Part shown: positions 1 through 5,470 of the stretch, one piece after another | Numbering within the stretch: position 1 is the first letter of the stretch | Layout of the letters: the number at the start of each line of letters is the position of its first letter | NCBI GenBank assembly: GCA_937934635.1 | Contig: CALGZD010000383.1 | Coordinates: forward strand, 1 to 5,940 | Reading direction: 5' to 3' | DNA length: 5,940 nucleotides | Source: an uncultured Deinococcales bacterium | GTDB taxonomy: Bacteria > Deinococcota > Deinococci > Deinococcales > Trueperaceae | Made by a program: the position numbers and the translations under genes | Notes under the pieces: model-generated | Database searches by the model: none | What the model saw: only the letters and a program-made list of their open reading frames with translations | What the model was told of the DNA's origin: nothing

Positions 1-551
1 CTTGCATGGTCCGTTACATCAAAGACATATTTGATTTCTGGCGCAGCTTTTTTAATCGCTACTTCAATACCTTGTTTCAAGGTCACATCAGCAGCACCAC
101 ACCCCTGACAACCACCACCTAGTGCAATATGCACCGTATCATCAATTCGCTTGAGCAATGACACTCGTCCACCATGACTCGCGACACCAGGATTAATTTC
201 TTGATCAATAACATCTTGAACTTTTTGGGCAATCGGGTCATCTTCCCAAGTTGGACTTGGGTAGTAGAGCTTAAAGCCTGCTTGCATCACATCTTGAACA
301 AAGTCAACAATCATGCCATCAAGCGCTTCTGCACTGTTTGGATCTATGAAAACATCAAAATCTGCGATTTGAAACTTGATATCTCCATCCATAAGATCAG
401 AGTCTTTGACTAACCACAGTTTGGGTTTTGCAGCAGTACCTGCTATTCGTAAAGCCGTGACACCACGAGCTTCTTGCTGTTTTATAAAGTGTTGAACACG
501 TTCAATTGTTGTATCTGTAAAGTCCAAATTTGGAACAGAATTCGTTGACAT
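1..551 (-). CDS. nfuA: NfuA-type iron-sulfur cluster carrier protein (3' end beyond window)
   Basis: Translation of the minus strand from the ATG at 551-549 gives 183 residues that stay open to the window edge. The C-terminal half is a NifU-type domain with the motif GGGCQGCGAADVTLKQGIE; the two cysteines (residues 148 and 151) form the CxxC that binds a 4Fe-4S cluster at a dimer interface in this family. The N-terminal ~100 residues look like the A-type (IscA/HesB) scaffold domain but contain no cysteine, which is the known degenerate state in NfuA. E. coli NfuA is 191 aa, so only a short tail is missing. Its inferred role is cytoplasmic delivery or repair of Fe-S clusters, notably under oxidative stress or iron limitation. 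No strong Shine-Dalgarno sequence precedes the ATG; an upstream ATG 16 nt away is out of frame. The gene is divergent from the NYN nuclease gene. Confidence 0.93.
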   Translation of the reverse strand, partial: MSTNSVPNLDFTDTTIERVQHFIKQQEARGVTALRIAGTAAKPKLWLVKDSDLMDGDIKFQIADFDVFIDPNSAEALDGMIVDFVQDVMQAGFKLYYPSPTWEDDPIAQKVQDVIDQEINPGVASHGGRVSLLKRIDDTVHIALGGGCQGCGAADVTLKQGIEVAIKKAAPEIKYVFDVTDHA

Positions 552-607
552 AGGTTGACTCTAGCATATTGATAAAAAACAACTCTGGTACGACTGTAAC
601 CTTACTG

Positions 608-629
608 GATGCAAACTAGATGCAAACTG
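608..629. repeat. Tandem 11-bp direct repeat GATGCAAACT(A/G)
   Basis: Two copies, at 608-618 and 619-629, share the first ten bases exactly and sit one helical turn apart, 57 bp upstream of the nfuA start. Same-face spacing would suit a pair of binding sites for a regulator of nfuA, but two copies only is weak support and chance is possible in AT-rich DNA. Confidence 0.5.
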
Positions 630-783
630 TAGCTAGGAACCCAAATCATACAACCGTCAACATAAACACTTACCGTAAATTTCGTAATAAAGGTTATCTC
701 AGTCCTCATTAATATGTGTTAATTTGATGTTGGGAGATTTCTGGATTTACATCCAAAATCATTTTTCTAAATATTTCAAAATC

Positions 784-812
784 TTGACGCCTTAGAACTA
801 GGCATATTTAAA
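784..812 (+). promoter_or_regulatory. Possible sigma70-type promoter of the NYN nuclease gene
   Basis: TTGACG (784-789, five of six consensus bases) is separated by 17 bp from TTTAAA (807-812, four of six). If used, the A-tract array that follows would lie in a purine-rich 5' leader of about 170 nt. An alternative weak promoter at 920-948 would instead place the array upstream as curved DNA. Confidence 0.3.
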
Positions 813-815
813 CTT

Positions 816-878
816 AAAAAAAAAGTGGAAAAAAGTAGAAAAAAGTAGAAAAAGTGGAAAAAAGTGGAAAAAAGTGAA
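816..878. repeat. Phased A-tract array (AAAAAAGTGG/AAAAAAGTAG units), predicted curved DNA
   Basis: Six GT dinucleotides at 825, 835, 845, 854, 864 and 874 each follow a run of five to nine A residues, giving periods of 10, 10, 9, 10 and 10 bp. A-tracts repeated in phase with the DNA helix are the textbook cause of intrinsic curvature. The array ends about 115 bp before the ATG of the NYN nuclease gene and 265 bp from the nfuA start. It could bend promoter DNA, attract nucleoid proteins, or, if transcribed, form an unstructured purine-rich leader. The repeat itself is certain; the function is inferred. Confidence 0.85.
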
Positions 879-994
879 GAGATAGCACAAACTTCCAAAT
901 CTTTTAGAAACACTAAACATTTACAATCTCCCACTAAAACTTTATTCCGAGAAGCTGCAAACTATTTGCTTCTCTAGATTTGAGATTATTAACT

Positions 995-3397
995 ATGGCT
1001 GAAGATAGCTTGTACGATGGGTATACAAAAAACGACGAAGGTGTTGGCCTTTTTATTGATTGGGAAAATATCAAAATTGGTCTTAATGACAAATACGGCT
1101 TAACCCCTGATATTGGTGAACTACTTGAAGCAATTGACCGCTTTGGACAACGTGGCGTTTCAAGAGCTTACGCAAACTGGCAGCAACACAGACATTTACA
1201 CGATGACCAAAGCATGTTTTTAATGCGTGCTGTTGAAACGGTGCAAATCCTTGGTAGAAATCCTCACAGTGGCAGAGTCATCAAAAATAGTGCAGATGTA
1301 GCATTAGCAGTTGAGGCAGTTCGCCTTTGCTATACGCAACCTGACATAACAACCTTTGTATTGGTTACAGGTGATGGCGATTTAGTCCACCTTGTCAACG
1401 AACTTAAACGCAATCGTAATCGTGTCATCATTGTTGGTGTTGATATGAGTATCAGCAAAGTGTTGGTTGAAGCAGCCGATGAAGTTCTAACCTACGAAAT
1501 AGATATTGAACCCAAACGATTTAGTGCAGTACTTGAAAAACTAAAAAACGACCCAAGTAGTCGCTTTAGAGATAGTCGTTCAGGTAGCTCAAAATCAAAA
1601 GTAAGCAGTGGCAGCAAGACTAGAAACACAGCTAAATCAAAAACATCGGCGTCATCTGCTAAAAGTGACGTGAATGAAGCTACTGCCACATCTTGGATCT
1701 TAGACATTCTCAAAAGCAATCCTGAAGGACTTAGCACAAGCAATCTTGGACATCATCTCTGGAAAAAACACAAGTTCACAGCTAAAGATATTGACTTATC
1801 TTTAGAAGACATTGCGAAAAAGCTGATTGGCGCAGAGCAGGTCGTTCAAGAAGATAATCTATTGAAGTTACCTACAAAGGTATCAAAGCTCAATCTAACG
1901 CAGGTAGATGACGCTCAACACAAGGCATGGCTTGCCTTAGAAAACCTGATGGATGAACAAGAACACGTAACGCTTAAGGTTCTTGAAAAGTCTGATGATG
2001 GTATCACTGTTGACTTGTCATCACTCGACCTACCCAATTATGAAGCTGGCTCAATCAAGGCTTTTGTGCCAAAGAGTCAGTTAGATACGAAACGGGTTGA
2101 ATCGGTTGAGGATATTACTGATTCTGAGCTCGAGCTCAGAATCTTAGAGCTTGATCCAAGCGCAAATGTTGTCAGCCTTTCCCGAAGTGCTGTTCTCGCA
2201 GCAAAATATGTCAACAAGGCATATGTTTCTTCCAGAGATAAGGGAAAAACAAGCGCTAAATCTACTCCTAAACCTAGCAAGAAGAATGATGTTAGCTCAG
2301 TTCAAGAAGGTGACTTGATTACTGCCAAGGTCACTAAACTGATGCCTTATGGCGTTTTTGTTGACACAGGGAAAGACATCAAAGGCTTGGTACACATCAG
2401 TGAATTAAGCGCCAAAGAAATCAGACATCCAAAACAGGTTGTTTCTGTCGGTGATGAACTAGACCTGAAGGTCTTAAATGTTGATACTGATAAGGAGCAC
2501 ATTGCCCTCTCACTCATTGCAGCACAAGCGGACAATCCAGATGCAGCAAAAGCACAAAAAGAACCAGATACACAACCTGTAGACTATACATGGGAAGAAA
2601 TTGTTGAAAAGTATCCTGAAGGTCTAGAGGTTGAAGGTACAATTTCTAATCAAACACCCTTTGGCGTATTTGTTGCGCTCGAGCCAGGCTTGTCTGCTCT
2701 CATGCACGTGAGTGAATTGGGTAGAAAGTCGCCCTCTGCTTTCCGTCGTGGCACAGCTATCAAAGCAATTGTTGCCAATCTTGACCACGACAAACAACGC
2801 TTTAGTTTACGTCCTTTAGGCGTTGAAAAAACAAATAAAAAGACAGCAGACACCAGTAATCCTGCTAATATTCAGGGAAATACTCAAGACGTGACTAGTC
2901 AAAATCTAGATGCTATCGAGCAATTCAAAATCAATACAGCGCCTGAAGAAGAACTACTGGATTTAGATGCGCCAGATGCTGATATGGATCAATATGAGCA
3001 AGCAAGTTCATCAACTAAACAAGCCGACCCTCTTGATATAGCCTATTCAGAAAGCCAAGATGATATTGACTATGGTCAACTTTTCCAAACCTCTACTGGT
3101 GCTGGATATCAATCGCAAGAATTAAGTGGTCTAACAACTGAGGAAAAAGAGCTTCACAAGCTTATTGTTGGTGTGCAAGATGAACAGCGTTCTGTCATCA
3201 GCCTCAATGATCTCTATCAAGAATATGCCCAAGAACACGGCAATCAGGGAAACTTACAAGATTTCAAGAAGCTCATCAAACAAGGTCATGAAAGTGGTTG
3301 GCTAAAACTGTTACGTCATAGCGAAGACAAAGGGCTATACGTACAACTCAATCAAGGCAATGAAGGAAATGAAGGAAAAGAGCTCGAGCTAGCCTAA
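995..3397 (+). CDS. NYN-domain ribonuclease fused to LOTUS-like, three S1 and winged-helix domains
   Basis: This 800-aa protein has no recognised gene name. Residues ~16-170 form a NYN (PIN-like, LabA/DUF88-type) domain. The FIDWEN strand gives D22, NSADVALAVEA gives D101 and TGDGDL gives D127 and D129, so the acidic metal-binding set expected for catalysis is intact. A Lys/Ser-rich linker (188-224) precedes a small helical LOTUS/OST-HTH-like domain (~228-295). A degenerate S1 repeat (~318-405, with 'AFVPKSQL' and 'VVSLSR') is followed by two clear S1 domains at ~436-508 ('YGVFVD', 'GLVHISEL') and ~541-610 ('FGVFVA', 'ALMHVSEL'). An acidic linker (650-692) leads to a winged-helix-like C-terminus (~713-786). 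Likely role: cytoplasmic endonuclease acting on structured or translated RNA; the substrate is unknown. I chose the ATG at 995; an in-frame TTG at 980 has no ribosome site. A weak GAGA lies 9 nt before the ATG. No intrinsic terminator is visible after the stop. Confidence 0.9.
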   Translation: MAEDSLYDGYTKNDEGVGLFIDWENIKIGLNDKYGLTPDIGELLEAIDRFGQRGVSRAYANWQQHRHLHDDQSMFLMRAVETVQILGRNPHSGRVIKNSADVALAVEAVRLCYTQPDITTFVLVTGDGDLVHLVNELKRNRNRVIIVGVDMSISKVLVEAADEVLTYEIDIEPKRFSAVLEKLKNDPSSRFRDSRSGSSKSKVSSGSKTRNTAKSKTSASSAKSDVNEATATSWILDILKSNPEGLSTSNLGHHLWKKHKFTAKDIDLSLEDIAKKLIGAEQVVQEDNLLKLPTKVSKLNLTQVDDAQHKAWLALENLMDEQEHVTLKVLEKSDDGITVDLSSLDLPNYEAGSIKAFVPKSQLDTKRVESVEDITDSELELRILELDPSANVVSLSRSAVLAAKYVNKAYVSSRDKGKTSAKSTPKPSKKNDVSSVQEGDLITAKVTKLMPYGVFVDTGKDIKGLVHISELSAKEIRHPKQVVSVGDELDLKVLNVDTDKEHIALSLIAAQADNPDAAKAQKEPDTQPVDYTWEEIVEKYPEGLEVEGTISNQTPFGVFVALEPGLSALMHVSELGRKSPSAFRRGTAIKAIVANLDHDKQRFSLRPLGVEKTNKKTADTSNPANIQGNTQDVTSQNLDAIEQFKINTAPEEELLDLDAPDADMDQYEQASSSTKQADPLDIAYSESQDDIDYGQLFQTSTGAGYQSQELSGLTTEEKELHKLIVGVQDEQRSVISLNDLYQEYAQEHGNQGNLQDFKKLIKQGHESGWLKLLRHSEDKGLYVQLNQGNEGNEGKELELA
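2120..2143. repeat. Perfect 24-bp palindrome inside the NYN nuclease gene
   Basis: The half-site GATTCTGAGCTC is followed immediately by its exact reverse complement. It encodes the DSELELRI segment (residues ~376-383) of the degenerate S1 repeat. The inner 12 bp are palindromic partly because ELEL is written with a repeated GAGCTC, itself a palindrome; the six outer pairs on each side are extra. It may be a chance product, a dimeric protein-binding site, or an mRNA hairpin with no loop. Confidence 0.85.
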
Positions 3398-3429
3398 ACA
3401 TTCTAACTACATCTCATCAACTTGATATT

Positions 3430-3457
3430 TTTACCCTTGTATACTTACTAGTATACT
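3430..3457 (+). promoter_or_regulatory. Candidate promoter of the small secreted-protein gene
   Basis: TTTACC (3430-3435) and TATACT (3452-3457, five of six matches to the -10 consensus) are separated by 16 bp. They lie 39-66 bp before the earliest possible start codon (3496). The -10 box is part of a 12-bp repeat set, so an activator or repressor binding the repeats would directly overlap the promoter. Confidence 0.45.
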
Positions 3458-3470
3458 TATAGGCATACTG
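3439..3470. repeat. Three 12-bp tandem repeats with GTATACTTA core
   Basis: Copies start at 3439 (GTATACTTA), 3451 (GTATACTTA) and 3463 (GCATACTGA), each 12 bp apart; the first two cores are identical and the third has two changes. GTATAC is self-complementary. They fill the short gap between the nuclease gene and the secreted-protein gene and overlap its likely -10 box. Operator or slippage-prone promoter repeat are both possible. Confidence 0.6.
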
Positions 3471-3522
3471 ATGACAAGTTTATATAGGATTCAAATTGCA
3501 AAGCGTGAAAGGACTCAAATAC

Positions 3523-4011
3523 GTGTCAAAACAGGTGTTTAAACATTCGGTCTTCGCCATTTTTGTGTTGTTAGCCGCTAGCCTTATCAGCATGGCTGCT
3601 GCCCAATCAAGCCTAACAGGACAAGTCATCGACATCAGCCCAGGTTTTGAACCTGACCCGCTCAGCTTTGAATATATTTCTGGTGGTCCGATTAGTGTTG
3701 AGGCTGAGATTGGTCTAGATGCAAATGGTAACGAGTGTAAAGGCTTTATCGCCTCTGAACCTGACCACACGCTAGTTCTAAGAAGTGACTTTGCTAATTT
3801 AAGAATATTTGTTGAGGCTTCTCGCTCAGAGGATACAACAATGGTCATTCGTTCGGAAGATGGCTCTCTGACACTGTGCCATGATGATGTATCTAGAGAT
3901 AATCCACACCCGAGCATTGCCAGAGCCTTCACTACTGGTATTTACTATGTTTACATCGGTAGTTTTGACGAACGAAAAATGATTAACTACACGATTGGCA
4001 TCTCGGAATAA
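3523..4011 (+). CDS. Small secreted protein, PPC-like beta-sandwich, function unknown
   Basis: This 162-aa protein starts with a typical Sec signal peptide (SKQVFK, then hydrophobic VFAIFVLLAASLIS) with likely cleavage after MAAA at residue 27. The mature ~135 aa have alternating hydrophobic strands and the pattern C-K-G-F-I...PD (residues 72-81), DTTMVIRSEDG (104-114), LC-HDD (118-122) and GIYYVYIGSF (139-148). This resembles bacterial pre-peptidase C-terminal (PPC-like) beta-sandwich domains that occur free-standing as exported proteins. C72 and C119 could form a disulfide. I chose GTG at 3523 because AAAGGA lies 9 nt before it and the signal peptide then has normal length. TTG at 3496, preceded by AGGA at 6 nt, would add nine residues and remains possible. 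The gene probably has its own promoter, and an intrinsic terminator follows. Its role is unknown. Confidence 0.85.
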   Translation: MSKQVFKHSVFAIFVLLAASLISMAAAQSSLTGQVIDISPGFEPDPLSFEYISGGPISVEAEIGLDANGNECKGFIASEPDHTLVLRSDFANLRIFVEASRSEDTTMVIRSEDGSLTLCHDDVSRDNPHPSIARAFTTGIYYVYIGSFDERKMINYTIGISE

Positions 4012-4119
4012 CGATATATTTAATCTGATATATCTAATACACCGTATCTTGCTACACCCTGCTAATTTATAGCAATCAAACGTCTCGCTTCAATACGTTT
4101 AAATACGTTTATACAGCTT
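4012..4119. other. 3' non-coding stretch with short AT-rich repeats
   Basis: No gene is visible. The segment holds a weak AT-rich hairpin (GATATAT at 4013-4019 with ATATATC at 4028-4034), a TTGCTA/TAGCAA inverted pair (4049-4054 and 4070-4075), and AATACGTTT repeated 10 bp apart (4092-4100, 4102-4110) facing an inverted AAACGT (4078-4083). It is probably the 3' untranslated region of the secreted-protein mRNA. Confidence 0.45.
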
Positions 4120-4160
4120 GCAGATTTTGCCCCTTGAGCAAAATCTGCTTTTCTATTTTT
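4120..4160 (+). terminator. Rho-independent terminator of the secreted-protein gene
   Basis: A perfect 11-bp stem (GCAGATTTTGC at 4120-4130, GCAAAATCTGC at 4138-4148) closes a 7-nt loop and is followed by TTTTCTATTTTT (4149-4160). It lies 108 bp after the stop codon. On the opposite strand no U-tract follows the stem, so it should act mainly on plus-strand transcripts. Its T-tract runs into the left target-site duplication of the neighbouring MITE-like element. Confidence 0.9.
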
Positions 4161-4341
4161 GACTGGGTTAAAGAGTGTTTTGTGTTGCTGGGAAACATTA
4201 GTTTTTCCGTCTAGGACGATACAAATCACGTTATTTTTTAGTCTTTTGTCATGTGTTCAGCAGTTGATTTAGACTTTATGCGTCTAGGACGCAAATTCAC
4301 AAGCTTTTAGCAACACGAGTTATGCTTTAACTCTTTTGACT
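4157..4341. mobile_element. MITE-like element (4165-4333) with 8-bp target-site duplication
   Basis: An 8-bp direct repeat TTTTGACT occurs at 4157-4164 and 4334-4341. Immediately inside it, the ends are inverted copies. The left end reads GGGTTAAAG, eight bases, GTGTTGCT (4165-4189); the right end, read on the minus strand from 4333, is GAGTTAAAG, eight bases, GTGTTGCT, giving 18 matches in 25. Similarity continues inward to paired CGTCTAGGACG motifs (4208-4218; 4281-4291, inside the palindrome TGCGTC-TAG-GACGCA at 4279-4293) that are nearly symmetrical about the centre. The 169-bp element has no open frame, so it would depend on a transposase elsewhere. The 8-bp duplication and GG/GA ends would suit an IS1595-like or similar family, but I cannot assign it. 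The terminal-repeat and duplication geometry is directly visible; mobility is inferred. Confidence 0.75.
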
Positions 4342-5470
4342 ATTGTTCATCCGTATTTTGAGGCTGGTTATTGTCACCACTTTGTGAATCTTCAGGTCGT
4401 GAATCTTCAGTTTGTGCATCTTCAGGTCTGTTTTGTTGAGCAAACTCTTCGGCTCGTGCAGCCATTTCCCTCGCTACACCAGATAGCCCTTCAGAATTCG
4501 TAGCTTGTTCATTTTCAGAAGCTGATACTGATCCTTGACTAGAATCTTGACTAGAATCCTGTACTTGAGTTGTAGTTTGTTGACTTTCATCAGTTGCGGC
4601 TTCTGGGTTGACAGGATCAGAAAAAGTGTAAGCAGCTTGCAAGGCATTAACATCTTCGGCATCTACCTTGCCGTCACCTGTAATATCAGCACTAAAGTTT
4701 TGAGGAAATTCACTATGGTTTTTTGCTAGCTCAACCAAATCATAAAAATCAACAACACCATCTCGGTTAACATCTTCTTTGGCAGCACTTGCTTGGACTT
4801 CCAAGGCTCGAGCCTCACTCAAACTCACACTTGGTTCTATCAGCTCAGTTAGCCCACGTTGCATAACACCTGAAGCACTTAGTGGTATGCCAACAAGCAC
4901 ACCAACTTCATGCAACAAAGCACTTTTATACAAATTGGGACTCTCTCGAAAAACTTCATTGACCAAAATAGTTGTGGTTAAACGCGCTTGTTCAGCAGAC
5001 ACATCATTAGAAATTAGGTTCTGCTCTTTAACCTTTAAAGTCATAACATCTGGACCTAGCAAGGCATCATTTGCAGGCACAAATGTAAGGGTGGCTGACG
5101 CCGATTGAGATGCCTCAATCGCTCCCACACTTGCACTTTGCCACGTCATAAAAGCATCTTCGATATCACTAAGGAAGGTTGAATTTTCGCCTGATACCTT
5201 GTAACTAAGTTCAATAGGATTGATTGCATCAGGAGATAAAACAGTTCTATTAGCATCAAGATTTTCCACAGTACCTACAGTATCTACAGTATCAGATTCA
5301 GAAACATTCGCTGCATTATCTTCTACTGCTGCTTCAGCACTATTGCTTTCTTGCGTTTGAGACTGTTCCTGTGCTGCCTCACTTTGCTCTTGAGCAATCA
5401 CACTAGAACTCATCATAACTAAGCTAAGAAGTACCAACGCAACAATCTTCATCAAGGAATTCTTTATCAT
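4340..5470 (-). CDS. Secreted metzincin-like (apparently inactive) protein with dockerin/EF-hand module
   Basis: This 376-aa protein begins with a Sec signal peptide (MIKNSLMKIVALVLLSL..., cleavage probably after VIA at residue 26), then a Gln/Glu/Ser-rich linker to ~80. Residues ~84-225 resemble a matrixin-type domain: LSYKVSGENSTFLSDIEDAFMTWQ is like the opening strand and helix, and HEVGVLVGIPLSASGVM (187-203) aligns with the HExxHxxGxxH...Met-turn motif. Only H187, E188, G194 and M203 remain; the second and third zinc histidines are V191 and L197, so proteolysis is unlikely. Two calcium loops follow (D233-x-N-x-D237-G...D241; D262-x-T-x-D266-G...D270), a dockerin-like pair. The tail (~285-376) is low-complexity and acidic. 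The start ATG overlaps the upstream gene's TGA and has a strong GGAGG site. Its stop TAG lies against the MITE-like insertion. Likely an exported binding or adhesion protein; partner unknown. Confidence 0.85.
   Translation of the reverse strand: MIKNSLMKIVALVLLSLVMMSSSVIAQEQSEAAQEQSQTQESNSAEAAVEDNAANVSESDTVDTVGTVENLDANRTVLSPDAINPIELSYKVSGENSTFLSDIEDAFMTWQSASVGAIEASQSASATLTFVPANDALLGPDVMTLKVKEQNLISNDVSAEQARLTTTILVNEVFRESPNLYKSALLHEVGVLVGIPLSASGVMQRGLTELIEPSVSLSEARALEVQASAAKEDVNRDGVVDFYDLVELAKNHSEFPQNFSADITGDGKVDAEDVNALQAAYTFSDPVNPEAATDESQQTTTQVQDSSQDSSQGSVSASENEQATNSEGLSGVAREMAARAEEFAQQNRPEDAQTEDSRPEDSQSGDNNQPQNTDEQ
4384..4428 (-). repeat. Three 15-bp coding repeats in the tail of the metzincin-like gene
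   Basis: Units start at 4384, 4399 and 4414 and share GTG(A/C)ATCTTCAG on the plus strand, encoding a PEDxx-type pentapeptide (PEDAQ, TEDSR, PEDSQ) in the acidic C-terminal tail. Being a multiple of three, unit gain or loss would keep the frame. Confidence 0.8.
4535..4558 (-). repeat. Two 12-bp coding repeats encoding QDSS
   Basis: TTGACTAGAATC occurs twice in tandem (4535-4546, 4547-4558) and encodes the duplicated QDSSQDSS stretch (residues ~304-311) of the linker after the calcium-binding module. It is a second sign of recent slippage or expansion in this tail. Confidence 0.75.

Larger units (their letters stand above)
552..994. promoter_or_regulatory. Divergent intergenic region between nfuA and the NYN nuclease gene
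   Basis: This 443-bp region has no convincing gene and must hold the promoters of both divergent genes. For the plus strand, TTGACG at 784-789 is followed after 17 bp by TTTAAA (807-812), and TTTACA at 920-925 is followed after 17 bp by a poor TATTCC (943-948). For the minus strand, the reverse complement shows a TATGAT box within 645-650 without a good -35. A small inverted repeat TGGAT-TTAC-ATCCA lies at 742-755. A phased A-tract array and a direct repeat are listed separately. None of the promoter boxes is strong, so transcription starts are not assigned. Confidence 0.5.

Noticed and set aside
174..413. 79-codon plus-strand open frame
   Set aside because: It lies antisense within nfuA, whose NifU motif and domain layout are convincing; the translation has no family-like features.
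816..878. Repeat array as CRISPR or plasmid iterons
   Set aside because: Units are only 10 bp with no spacers, and no replication or Cas gene is present.
980..994. TTG start for the NYN nuclease (five extra residues MRLLT)
   Set aside because: No Shine-Dalgarno precedes it and the NYN fold begins well after the ATG at 995, which is the more economical start.
3480..3932. 150-codon minus-strand open frame
   Set aside because: It is antisense to the secreted-protein gene, which has a signal peptide, ribosome site and terminator; the antisense translation looks like a shadow.
4317..4333. GAGTTA-TGCTT-TAACTC hairpin as terminator of the metzincin gene
   Set aside because: On the minus strand no U-tract follows it; it is better explained as part of the right end of the MITE-like element.
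4804..4815. 12-bp palindrome AGGCTCGAGCCT in the metzincin-like gene
   Set aside because: Short enough to be expected by chance in coding DNA; no supporting context.
4779..5108. 109-codon plus-strand open frame
   Set aside because: Antisense to the metzincin/dockerin gene; no recognisable domain or ribosome site.
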